From positions 68,417-132,416 of the forward strand of contig JBLIMV010000016.1 in the NCBI GenBank assembly GCA_047638395.1: a stretch of 64,000 nucleotides of DNA. Reading direction: 5' to 3'. Origin of the DNA: CAXBCP01 sp047638395 (GTDB lineage: Bacteria > Pseudomonadota > Alphaproteobacteria > MPNO01 > UBA830). This document shows, in pieces, positions 8,394 to 21,300 of the stretch. The notes under the pieces are model-generated. The model was not told where the DNA came from. It saw only the letters and a list, made by a program, of their open reading frames with translations, and did no database searches. Each line of letters opens with the position of its first letter. Positions within the stretch are counted from its first letter, which is position 1. The position numbers and the translations under genes are program-made.

Positions 8394-9014
8394 ATGCTAA
8401 GGATTTTGGGGCGGGACACATCGTCCAACGTGATGAAAGTACTATGGGCCTGTGACGAGCTGAATATCCCGTTTGAGCGCGACGATATCGGTGGCAAACA
8501 TGGCGGTAACGACACACCGGAATTCCGGGCGATGAACCCCAATGGCCTCGTTCCGGTGATTATCGATGACGGTTTTGTCACCTGGGAATCGAATAGCTGC
8601 GTGCGCTATCTCGCCGCCAAACACGGCGCGGGCTCCCTGTATCCCGACGATTTGCAAACCCGTGCTACCGCCGAACGCTGGATGGACTGGCAAGTCACAA
8701 CCGTCAGCCCGGCTATGATTCCCGTCTTTCGCGGCATGATCCGCACAAAACCAGAAGACCGCGACATGACGGCCATCGAAAAAGGCCGCGTCGCATTGTC
8801 GGAGAAGATGGCCATCGTGAACAACGCCCTTGCCGACCAGGCCTATCTGGCGGGCAAGACCTTTACGATGGGCGATATTCCCCTCGGGATTGCCGCCTGG
8901 CGCTGGTTCAACATGCCAATCGAACGCGAACCCTATCCGCACCTGAAACGGTGGTGCGATGCATTATGCGAACGCCCCGGCTATCAGCGCCACATTATGA
9001 AAGCCGTGACCTGA
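8394..9014 (+). CDS. Glutathione S-transferase family protein
   Basis: The 206-residue protein has an N-terminal thioredoxin-like domain (residues 1-80) with a Ser-rich active-site start (RDTSSNVMK), the cis-proline segment NGLVPVI and the ESNS glutathione-contact motif, then an all-helical C-terminal domain with the FTMGDIPLG capping box. These are standard GST features; bacterial members conjugate or isomerise catabolic intermediates or protect against electrophiles. It lies divergently from the hydrolase/monooxygenase pair, which suggests a role in the same pathway, but no substrate can be assigned. Confidence 0.88.
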   Translation: MLRILGRDTSSNVMKVLWACDELNIPFERDDIGGKHGGNDTPEFRAMNPNGLVPVIIDDGFVTWESNSCVRYLAAKHGAGSLYPDDLQTRATAERWMDWQVTTVSPAMIPVFRGMIRTKPEDRDMTAIEKGRVALSEKMAIVNNALADQAYLAGKTFTMGDIPLGIAAWRWFNMPIEREPYPHLKRWCDALCERPGYQRHIMKAVT

Positions 9015-9314
9015 AACGAGCCGCCGCGGTACCAAGACACCACAGTAAATTCCGGAATAATTGATCCCGGTTTCATTCTCAGGTGTCGGGAACTTTTACA
9101 TTGTTACTGAATTTATACTCATTCTTAACCACCAGCGTTAACCGGGTAATCTTCACGTTTTGTCGAGCCCGAGCTCCCTGAAATTTTTCTCGATTGTTTT
9201 CAATATGTTAGAAGTGCGCCTGCATACAAACGTAAACACAAAATCGGTTGGCACGGTTCTTGCTCCTTAATACTCTGGCTAAACAAAGCGTTAAATTTTG
9301 TAATCAGGGTAAGC
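9015..9314. other. Intergenic leader upstream of the giant surface-protein gene
   Basis: This 300-base stretch is clearly richer in A and T than its flanks. It holds a consensus sigma-54 promoter (9248-9264) and, further upstream, two TTAACC copies (9125-9130 and 9138-9143) that might mark an activator site. No open frame with coding character was seen. The activator site is a guess; a sigma-54 promoter requires some enhancer-binding protein, normally bound 80-200 bases upstream. Confidence 0.5.
9248..9264 (+). promoter_or_regulatory. Sigma-54 (RpoN) -24/-12 promoter
   Basis: TTGGCACGGTTCTTGCT fits the sigma-54 consensus YTGGCACGRNNNTTGCW at every defined position, with the GG (9250-9251) and GC (9262-9263) dinucleotides ten bases apart as required. 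Transcription would begin near 9275, giving a leader of about 40 bases before ATG 9315. This implies control by RpoN and an AAA+ enhancer-binding protein. No such activator gene is in the window. Confidence 0.85.
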
Positions 9315-12300
9315 ATGGGTTTTATGGACAAGGCGACGCGGGTAGGCACCGTTTCCAATCAGTCTTTGTTACGGCGGCTTGAGCCCCGCATCGTGTTCGA
9401 TGGTGCGGCCCTGGCAACCGGGCTCGACGCCGCACCAGCGCCCGATCAAGCGAACTCGATTGAGACCCAGGGTGTTCCGGCCGGTCAGATGGATGACACC
9501 GCACCGGTTGATTTTTCACCCGAGGCGGCGACACCGTCCGAAATCGTTTTTGTCGATGGCCGTATCAAGGATGCGGACCTGTTGATTGCGGGACTTTCCG
9601 ACGATGCGCAGGTCTTTACGCTTGATCCCGCCGCCGATGGTCTCTCCCAGATCAGCGACATCCTGTCCCAACAGGGCGGCCTGTCGGCAATCCATATCTT
9701 TTCGCACGGCGAAGCCGGCAAACTTTTTCTTGGCAGCGGCGAGCTCTCCGCGGCAAATCTTGGCGACAACGCGGAAGCGGTGTCCGGCTGGGGCGAGGCG
9801 CTGTCGTCGAATGGCGATCTGTTGTTATGGGGCTGCGATGTCGCAGCGACATCGGAAGGCGCACAGTTCGTTTCTGAACTCTCCGTTCTGACAGGCGCGG
9901 ATGTAGCAGCCTCGGTCGACACCACCGGTGCCGCCGCCCAGGGCGGCGACTGGGTTCTTGAAACGCAGACCGGCTCGGTCGAAGCGGATTCGCCCTTTGG
10001 CTGGTCGAGCCTGATGGCCTACGCCCATGTGCTGAACACTGCACCGCAGGTCACGACGACCGGCGCGGAAACCGTCAATGAAGATACCGGACTGACGTTT
10101 TCGGGCGGCGGCGGCAATCAGATTACAATTGCCGATGTCGACAACGACAATCTGTCGATGACAGTCTCGGTGACCAACGGCACGCTGACCCTCGGCGGCA
10201 CCACGAACCTGACCAACCTGTTCGGCAACGGCACGAATTCTGTGACCTTCCAGGGCCTTGCGACGGACGTGACCGCCGCCCTTAACGGCCTGACCTATCA
10301 GGGCACCGCCAATTTCAACGGCGCGGACAGCCTGTCGATCCAGGCGAATGACGGTACAGCCACATCGAACAGCACAATCGGTATCACGGTCACCGCCGTC
10401 GAAGACGGACCTCAACTTGTCGCCAATTCGATGACGGTTACCGAAGGCAACACGCCGTCTGCCGTGACGCTGCAGACCTCCGATCTGCAGGTCACCGATG
10501 CGGAAAGCGCGGCCGCGAACCTCACCTATTCACTGGTGTCTCTGCCGAGCGACGGCACGTTGCGTGTAAATGGTGCAACGGCCACGCTTGCGACGACATT
10601 CACCCAGGCCGATATCGCGGCCGGCAATGTCACCTATACCCATAACGGTGCAGAAAATTCGACGGACAGCCTGACGTTCAACGTCACGGACGGCGCTGCG
10701 CAAACACTCGGAAATACGACATTCACGATCAACGTGACCGCCGCAAACGATGCGCTGGAACAGGTCGCCGTCGAGAACGGCGCCGTCATCGAGGGCCAGG
10801 CGCTGGTGATCGGCGAATCCCTGCTCGATCACAGCGATATCGACACCGCGGACACCTCATTGATCTATACGGTCACGGCAGGCTCCGTTCTGGCAGAGGG
10901 CACGCTCACCGTAAACGGCGTAGCAGCCACGGTTGGGTCCACCTTCACCCAGGCGCAGATCAACGCCAATCAGGTCATCTACACACATACCGGTGGCGAG
11001 CCGGCCACCGCCCAGAATCTCAGCTTCAGCGTGACCGACGGCACGACCACCAATACCGGCACCGTCAATATCGCGGTCACACCGCTGAACGATGCCCCGA
11101 CCCCGTCAGTCAACGGGCTGACCCTGGTTGAGGGCACGTCGGTGTCCTTCGCGGCGATCAACGTCAACGTCGTCGATCCCGACAGCACCAACGAACAGAT
11201 CATCTACAAGGTCGAATCCCTGCCGACCAACGGCACCCTGACGCTGGGCGGCAATCCGGTCGTCATTGGCACGACGTTCTCGCAGGCCCAGCTGTCCAGC
11301 CTGAGCTATGCCCATAACGGCAGCGAAACAACGTCCGACACATTCAATTTTACCGCCCGGGACGGCGCCGGCGGGGTTGTTGCGGCAACAGCCGTGCCGA
11401 TCACGATCACCCCGATCAATGATCAGGTTGCCGTGAGCGGTTCGGCCACGATCTTCGAAGGCCAGAGCGGTTCGGTCTCGCTGAACATCACGGATAACGA
11501 CGACACCGCCGCGAACATCACGGTGCGGGTCGATTCCCTGCCTGCGGACGGCACATTGTCCCTGAACGGTGTCGCCATCAGCGCAGTGCCGTTCAGCTTC
11601 GCCGCGAGCCAGGCGGGCCTGCTAACCTATACCCATAACGGCAACGACGGCGTCGGCGGCAATCCGGCCGATACGTCGTTCAACATAACGGTCACCGACA
11701 ATGGCGGCGGCACGGCAACGCCCAGCAGTGTCACCAAGACCATTGCGATCGACATTCAGGCTGTTGATGACGACCCGACCCTGCCCACAAACGCCACCAC
11801 AACTGTCGCCGAGGGCGGCACGCTGACGGTCAACAATACTCAGTTGATGGCCACCGACGTCGACAGCACCGACAGCACGCTCACCTATCAGGTAGAAAGC
11901 CTGCCGACTTCCGGCGTGCTCCTGCTCGACGGGATTCATATCGGTGTCGGGGCAACGTTTACCCAGGCCGATATCGATTCCGGCAAGCTGCAATACATCA
12001 ACCAGTCGCAGACTGCCGGCACCGACAATTTCACCTTCACGCTGCGTGACGGGCAGATCAACATCATCACCGCCCAGCAGGGCGCGCTGCGCACGAGTCC
12101 GGGCGGAGCGCTGGATGTCCAGACCTTCAATATCAACGTTACCGAGGTCAACGACGCGCCTGTGTTGACGGCGAACGCGAACCAGGCGCTTGCCCAGGGC
12201 GACACAGTCACTGTCACAGCCGCCAGCCTGAACGCCTCGGACGTCGACAGCACCGATACACAGACCATCTTTACGGTGACGACGATCCCGGCGAACGGCG

Positions 12301-15300
12301 AGCTGCGCCTGAACGGGACCGCGCTGACCAACGGCCAGACCTTCACGCTGGATGACGTCAAGAACAGCCGGCTCACCTATGCCCATACGTCTGCACAACC
12401 GACGGGCACGGATACCTTCCAGTTTCAGCTGACCGACAGCACGGGCCTGCCCGCCGCGCCGGCAACCAATACGCATAGCTTCATCGTGACACCGGCCCCG
12501 CCGGTGCCGGACAATACCGGAACCGGCTCCAACCCGACTGTCGGCACCAACAACACAATCGCAATTGACGAGCATGGCACCGGCTCGCTGACCGGTTCGC
12601 TGGCGTCAAACGACGACCGACCGGCCAGCGAACTGATCTACCGGATCACAACAGATGCGCAGTTTGGCCAGGTCCTGCTGAACGGCGCGCCGCTCGGCGT
12701 CGGCAGCCTGTTCACCCAGGCGGATATCGATGCGGGTCTGGTGACGTTCAAAAGTGACGGCAGCAACGATCCCGCGGCCACGCAGGCAAGCACGGATTCA
12801 ATCACCCTGACGCTGATCGACGGCGATGGCGGTGAAGTCACCGGCATTGTGATCAATTTCAACATCAACCCGATCAACGACGCCCCGACCATCTCCGGCC
12901 CGGGCTCACTCGTGACGAGCGAAGATTCCTCAATCAACGTCACCGGTGTTTCGGTCAGCGATGTCGATGAAGACGCGACCGTCAACGCCGAATTGAAAAT
13001 GACGCTCAGCGCCACGGCCGGCACCCTGAACCTCAGCACCATCGCCGGGCTCACCTTCACGACCGGTGACGGCTCGTCCGATGCCTCAATGGTGTTTACC
13101 GGCACGCTGAGTGCGATCAACACGGCGCTTGCCACGCTCTCTTATCTGCCGAACGCCAACGTCGGCGGCAGCGACACGATTACCATCGTCGCCAACGATC
13201 AGGGCAATACCGGCACCGATCCCGGTTTGACCGGCGACGGTGCGAGCGAAGAAGGTACAAAAACAATCAACGTCACGGTCCGGGCGATCAACGACGCTCC
13301 CACGGTCGACGTCAACAACACGCTGGCGACGATCGTCGAAGGCGCGACCGGCACCATCACGAGCAGCTTTTTGGCCGCAGCCGACGTCGATAACGGCACC
13401 ACCGAACAGTTCTTTGTCATCACCACGCTGCCCGCCGACGGCACGTTACTTCTGAACGGAACCGCGCTGACCAAGGGCGGCTTCTTCACCCAGGACGACA
13501 TCAACAACAACCGGGTGACGTATCAGCACAACGGGACGGAAAACTTCCGGGATTCGTTCAACTTCACACTCACCGACGGCAGCTCCAGCGCGGCAACCGG
13601 CACGTTCAACCTCGAAATCACGCCGCAGAACGATACCCCGACGGTGCCGACCAATACCGGGATGGTACTGACGGAAGCATCCACCAAGGTCATCACTGCC
13701 GCCATGCTTGCCGTCGGCGACCCGGATGGCAGCGCAGAAATCGCCCTCGCGGCAGACGACGAGACATTTACGATTACGACCGCACCCGGCGCCGGCACGA
13801 TCCTGCTCGACGGCGCCACCTATGCCGGCGAAGCGCTGACCAATGCGATCATCGCGGCCGGTCGCCTGTCCTATGAGCACAATGGATCCGAGACCTTCAC
13901 CGATAGCATGGTGATTACGGTCAACGATAACAGCGCCACGGCAGGCGCATCGCACACAACCACCGCGACCTTCAACTTCGTCATCGCGCCGCTCAACGAC
14001 GACCCGATCGTCAGCAACAACGTAGCGCTGGTTGTTGATGAAGCCGGATCCGGCACGATCGGTTCGACCCAGCTGGGTAACGCGACAACATCCACGGTGG
14101 ATCCCGACAATAACGAGCGTCAGGTCCAGTACCGGGTAACGTCAGGCGTCTCCACCGGCCAGCTGTTCCTGAGCGGCAAGGCAATCGGCGCTGGCAGTTC
14201 GTTCACACTCGAAGATATTCAGCAGAACCGGCTGACCTACACCCACAACGGCGACGAGGTCTTTACCGACGCCTTCAACTTTCGCATCGAAGACGGCGGC
14301 GGTGGCTTTGTCGACGGGACCTACAACATCACCGTCAACGCCATCAACGACACGCCCGTCCTGACGGTTCCGGGCGCCCAGAGTGTGGACGAAGACACCA
14401 ACCTTTCGATCACCGGGGTCAGCGTCGCCGATGTGGATGCCCACCTCGGCACCAACCAGGTAACAGCAACGTTGTCGGTCACCAGCGGCACGATCAACCT
14501 CGCGACCATATCAGGCCTTACCTTCAACAGCGGTGGAAATGGCGCCGCGAGCATGACGATCCAGGGCACGCTGGCGGAGGTCAACGCGGCCATCGCCACG
14601 CTAACCTATAAGGGCAATGCCAATTTCAATGGCAACGACACGCTGAATATCAATTTCAACGATCTTGGCAATTTCGGCGCCGACCCCGGGAATTCCGGCG
14701 GTGTCGCGGACGAACAGGCAAACGCCTCCATCGCCATTACGGTTGGTCCGATCAACGATGCGCCAACGGTCACCCTGCCCGCCGCCCAGAATGTCACTGA
14801 GGACCAGACACTGACGCTGAACGGCGCCAATGCCATTACGATCGGCGATGTCGACGCCGACGATACAGCCGGCGACACGCTGACGGTCACTGTCAACGCC
14901 ACCAATGGCACGCTTACACTGGCGACCACGACAGGCCTGACCGGCGTCTCGGGAGACGCCTCCAAATCGGTCACCTTCACCGGCACCCGCGCCGAAGTGA
15001 ATGCGGCGCTCAACGGCCTGGTCTACGATTCCGACGCGGATTTTGCCGGCACCGACACGATCAACGTTAGTGTAAACGACGATGGCAACACGGGTTCCGG
15101 CGGCGCAAAAACCGGAACCGGGGCGCTGACCGTCACCGTCGATCCGGTAAATGACACACCCGCCGTCACCGTCCCTGCCAACCAGACGGCACCGGAAGAT
15201 TCGCAACTCGTCTTCAATTCGGGCAACAATACCCTGATCCAGATCGCCGATGTCGATGCCGGCACGGGCCTGATCGACGTGACCATTGCGCTATCGGGTG

Positions 15301-18300
15301 TCACCCCGGGCACGGTAACGCTGAACCAGATTACGGGGTTGAACTTCCAGGCCGGGGCCAACGGCTCGGCCAGCATGACGGTGCGCGGCACGCTGGCAAA
15401 CATCAACGCCGCCCTTTCCGGTGCGATCTACCAGGGCCCCACGAATGCGAACGGCTTCACCACCACCATGACGGTCAGCGTCGACGACCGTGGCAATACG
15501 GGCACCGATCCGGGTCTGACCGGCACGGGCAGCAACGAAATCGACAGCGCAACGTTCGACATCACCGTTCCGGCGGTCAACGACGCCCCGACCGTCACCG
15601 CACCCGGCACGCAGACAGCGGTCGAAGACGACGCCACGGGCGTCACCTTCGGCAATATCGCCTTCGCCGATGTGGATGCGGACCCGGCAACCGATACGAT
15701 GACCGTGACGCTCTCGGTCGCTAACGGTACGGTGACACTCAGCGCAGCTGCCATCACCTCCATCGGGGCCGGCAACGTTACAAATAACGGCACCGGCACT
15801 GTCACGGTGACCGGCACGCTGAACCAGCTCAACGCGGCGATCAACACGGCAAATACGATCACCTATGTCGCAAACGCGAATTTCGCGGGCTCCGATCCGC
15901 TGACCATCTCTGTCAGCGATGGCGGATCCACCGGCGTCGACCCAAGCACGGTCGGGCTTCCGGCCACCGGCACTCCCACGACCGAAGTCGGCGCAGGTAC
16001 AGTTGCGATCAGCGTCACCGCGGTCAACGATGCACCGACAATCACGGTGCCCGGCGCGCAGTCCGTCAATGAAGACACCAATCTTGTCCTAACCGGCGCG
16101 ACCGCGATTTCCATCGCAGACATCGATTCAAGCAGCTCGGACGTCACCGCAACACTGTCGGTCACCAGCGGCACCCTTACCGCCAACGGGGCCACCGGCC
16201 CGCTGACCAGCATCAGCGGTCAGGGCACCAATACGCTGACCCTTGTCGGCACCGCCGCCGAAATCAACACCGCCATCGCCAGCCTAACCTATCTGGGCAC
16301 GGCAAATGCGAACGGCACCGACACCCTGAATATCAACGTGAATGACGGCGGCAATACGGGCGTCGACCCCAGCACGGTTGGCCAGACTGCCACCGGCGGT
16401 GCAGGCGACGAACAGGCGAATGCGTCTGTCGCCCTGACCATCAACGCGATCAACGACACGCCGACGGTTACCGTGCCCGGTCAGCAGACAGCAGCAACCG
16501 CAGCGGGCGTGACCTTCAGCGGGGCGACCAAGATATCCGTCGCCGATGTCGACGCGAACGAGGTCGATCCGAATGCCGTGGTCCGCGCAACCGTCTCGGT
16601 TACGACCGGAAACCTGGCCCTGAGTGGGATTGGCGGCCTTTCGTTTATCAGCGGCGCGAACAATTCAGGATCGATGGTCATCGAAGGCACGCTCGCAAGT
16701 ATCAATGCGGCGCTGGATGGTCTGGTCTTCACGCCCGGTGGTGATTCCGACGCAACCGCAACCCTCAGCGTCACCCTGAACGACAAAGGCAACGCGGGCG
16801 CAGATCCGGGACTGACCGGAGATGGCTCTTCGGAACAGGGCACCGGCACGGTCGCTATCCAGATATCAGAAATCAACGACGCACCAACGATTACAGCGCC
16901 GGCCACCATCAATGGGTCGGAAGACACCGCCATCGCCTTTACCGGCGGCAATCAGGTCCAGATCGGCGATGTCGATGCCTTCAGTTCGGACCTCCGCGTG
17001 ACGGTGTCGGTATCAAACGGCACATTGTCGCTGACCCCCGGCACTCTGGCCTTCACCACAGGCGACGGGACGTCGGATGCCACCATGGTGTTCGAAGGCA
17101 CGTTGACGGAAATCAACACCGCGCTGGCGACGCTCACCTATCTCGGCGACGCCGGATATAACGCGAACCAGGGCACCGAGACGCTTAACATTACAGTCAA
17201 CGACAAAGGCAATACCGGCGTAGATCCGGGAAATACCGGCGACGCAAGCTCCGAAGAAGCGACCCATGCTATCGGTATCACGGTCGCTGCCGTCAACGAC
17301 GCGCCGACGCTTACCGTGCCCGCCGCGCAGACGGTCGATGAAGATACCAGCATCGGCATTACCGGTATCAGCTTTGCCGACACCGATGTCGGCGAGAACC
17401 CGACGGGCGAGATGCGGATTACGCTATCGGCGCCCAACGGTACGCTCAATCTCGCGACAGTCGCGGGACTGAGCTTTATCTCCGGCACCAATGGCAGTGG
17501 CTCGATGGTCATCGAAGGCACGCTGGCCGAGGTCAACGCGGCGGTTGCCACGCTGACCTATCAGGGCAACGCCAATTTCAACGGCAATGACACGATTACG
17601 GTTACGGTCAACGACAAGGGCAATACGGGCACCGACCCGGGCAATACCGCCGATGCCAATTCGGAAGAAGCCAGTGCGACCATCGGGGTCACGGTAAGTC
17701 CTGTTAACGACACGCCGACCATCGCGACGCCGGCCGGCCAGACCGTGAACGAAGACACCAACCTCGTTGTTTCGGGCGTCACCTTCGCCGACCTGGATTC
17801 CGCGGGAGACGACGTCACGGCGACCCTCTCTGTCACCAATGGCATCCTCACCATCAACGGCCCCACCGCCCCGCTGACGACAGCGACCGGCAGCGGCACC
17901 GGGTCGGTGACGCTGGTCGGCAGCGTCGCAGAGATTAACGCGGCGATTGCCGGCATGACCTATCGCGGCAACCTGAACTTCCACGGCAGCGACACGCTGG
18001 CCCTGACCATCAATGACGGCGGCAACAATGGCTCAGATCCGGGCCTGACAGGCGGCATTAATAACGAGGTTGCCAGCGCAAATGTCGGCATCACCGTCAG
18101 CCCGGTGAACGACGCGCCGACGATTTCGACGCCGGTCAGCGTAACCACCCCGGAAGACACCCAGATCACGATCGACCTGACGACCAATGCCGCCGATATC
18201 GATGGCGGCACCGGGGTCGGCGATGCCACCATTGCGACCTACACGGTACAGACCCTGCCAAGTGCGACGCAGGGCGTGCTTTTCCTCGCCGACGGATCAA

Positions 18301-21300
18301 CCCAGGTCATCGCCGGTAACCCGCTGACACCCACGCAGGCGGCAGGGATTGTTTTCAAACCGACGTCGAATTTCAACGGCGGGCCGTTCACCTTCACCTA
18401 CATCACGACGGATAGCGACGGGGCCAGCAGTGCGACAGCCACCGGCGCGATCACGGTAACGCCGGTCAATGACACGCCCACCATCGCAACACCCGCCACC
18501 CAGGCGATCAACGAAGACACCAACCTTGTTGTTTCAGGCGTCACCTTCGCCGACCTGGATTCGGCGACCGACGACGTCACGGCCACGCTCTCGGTCACCA
18601 GTGGCATCCTGACCATCAATGGCCCCACCGGACCGCTGACGACAGCAACCGGCAGCGGCACCGGATCGGTGACGCTGGTCGGTACAGTCGCTGAGATCAA
18701 TGCGGCGATTGCAGGCATGACCTATCGCGGCAACCTGAATTTCCACGGCAGCGACACGCTGGCCCTGACCATCAATGACGGCGGCAATAACGGCGCAGAC
18801 CCAGGCCTGACAGGTGGGGCCGGCGACGAGGTTGCCAGCGCAAATGTCGCCATCACGGTCAGCCCGGTGAACGATGCGCCGACAATTTCGACGTCGGTCA
18901 GCGTGACCACACCCGAAGACACCCAGATCACGATCGATCTGACGACCAATGCCGCCGATGTCGATGGCGGTACCGGTGTCGGCGATGCCGCGATTGCGAC
19001 CTACACGGTTCAGACCCTGCCAAGTGCAAGCCAAGGCGTGCTTTTCCTCGCCGACGGATCAACGCAGGTGGTCGCCGGCAACCCGCTGACACCCGCGCAG
19101 GCGGCAGGGATTGTTTTCAAACCGACGCCCAATTTCAATGGCGGGCCGTTCACGTTCACCTACATCACCACGGATAGCGACGGGGCCAGCAGTGCAACGG
19201 CGACCGGCGCGATCACGGTCACGCCGGTAAACGATACCCCGACCATCACGCCACCCGGTGCCCAGACCGTGAACGAAGACACCAATCTCACGATCACCGG
19301 TACATCTTTCGCCGATATCGATTCCGGCACCACCGACGTCACGGCGACGATCTCTGTGAGCGACGGCGTCCTCACGCTCGCGGGCACCGTCGGCGCGGGT
19401 CTTGCCGTCAGCAATGATGGATCGGCGACGGTGACACTGGTCGGCACGGTGGCCGAGATCAACGCGGCCATCACGTCGATCACCTATCGCGGCGACGCCA
19501 ACTTCCACGGCGCCGATATGCTGACCCTGACGATCAACGACCAGGGCAATACGGGTGCCGATCCGGGCCTGACAGGTGGCGTAAATAACGAGTTTGCTGA
19601 CGCCACTGTCGGGATCACGGTCAACCCGGTGAACGATCCGCCGGTGGCGACGCCATTTAACACGACGACGCCTGAAAACGTTAACGTTCTCGTGACACTC
19701 GCAGCAACCGACGCGGATGGCGGCACCAACACAACAACCGATGCTGCGCTCGACACGATCACCATTACCGCCCTGCCCCCGGCATCGGAAGGTGTACTTA
19801 CCTTCGCTGACGGCACAACCCCGGTTGTTGCCGGAACGCCGATCACCCCGGCACAGGCCGCCGATCTCCGGTTTGTCCCGGCGCTGAACTTCAACGGCAC
19901 TGTGACTGTAACGTTCATCGGCACGGACACCGCCGGTGCTGACAGCACCCCGGCAACGGGCACGGTGATCGTCAGTTCCACCAACACGGCGCCGGTCCTC
20001 GCCACCAACACCGGAACAACCGTGAATGAAGGCCAGCCGGTCACCCTGTCCAACACGAGCCTGTCGGTCACCGATCCTGACAACACAGCGAGCCAGATCA
20101 CCTATACGATCAACACGCCACCCGCGAACGGTCAGATATTGCTCAACGGCACCCCGCTGGCCGGCGGCGGCACGTTTACGCAAGACGATATCGACAACGG
20201 CCGGGTGACCTATAAGCACGACGGCAGTGAAACGACCAGCGATACGTTCAATGTAACGGCGTCGGATACCGGCGGCCTTACCACCGGCGGCACAATCAAT
20301 GTGCCAATCACCGTAAACCCGGTAAACGATGCCCCGACCATCGTCGTTCCCGGTGCACAGACAACGGCTGAAGATACATCTCTTGCCATTACCGGGATCA
20401 CGATCGCGGATGTCGATGCCGCGGGCAGTGACATGACGGTAACCGTGTCAGCACCCAACGGAACCCTGACCGCAACCGCGACCGGCGGGCTGACATCCGT
20501 CGGTGGCGCCGGAACCGGCACGCTGACGCTGACGGGCAACGCAACCGCGCTCAATGCGGCGCTTGCAACACTGTCCTACGGTCCTAACCTGAATTACAAC
20601 GGCGCAGACACCATCACTGTTCTTATCAGCGATGGTGGCAATACCGGCGCCGACCCGTCCTCCATCGGTGTCGCCGGAACAGGTACGACAACCGACGAAC
20701 AGGCGTCTTCGACCATCGCCGTTACCATAACCGCCGTGAACGACATTCCGGTCGCGAACACGACGCCCGGCACGCCGGACGTGACAATCGAGCCCGGCGG
20801 GACATTTACCGGGTTTATCCCGGATTACTTCACCGACCCTGATGGCGGTCCTTATGTTTTTGCTGTCGGAACATCGCCGGCCAATGGCACCCTGGTCATC
20901 ACCGATCCCGCCACCGGCCAGTTCGAATATACGCCCAACCCCGGGTTTGAGGGCACGGACACGTTCGGCTTTACCGTCGACGGCGCCGCTATTCCCTTCC
21001 CCACCCCGGTGCTCGTCCAGGTAACGATCCTGGTTCAGAATACGAACGTCGCCTTCATTGATCCGAGCGTCGGCCAGCCTGCGGATATCCCGGATGGCAG
21101 GCCCGATGGCGGACTCGGCGACGACGTACCGGGCGTTAATTTCGATCCGCGCCAGATTCAATTCGGCGACGGCGACCTGAACCTCCAGAACAACAATGAA
21201 TACATCCGGGCGGTTGTCGAAGACCGGATCGATGCGCTCGAGCGCCAGTACGGGGCGGCTTCCGGCGGCGAAGTACTCGGAGATGCGCTCGGAACCCCGC

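Noticed and set aside
11622..12575. Long minus-strand open frames inside the giant gene (also 19059-20219 and 20448-21629)
   Set aside because: They are mirror frames of the Thr/Asp/Gly/Asn-rich repeat coding sequence, have Arg/Val/Gly-rich random-looking products and no ribosome sites.
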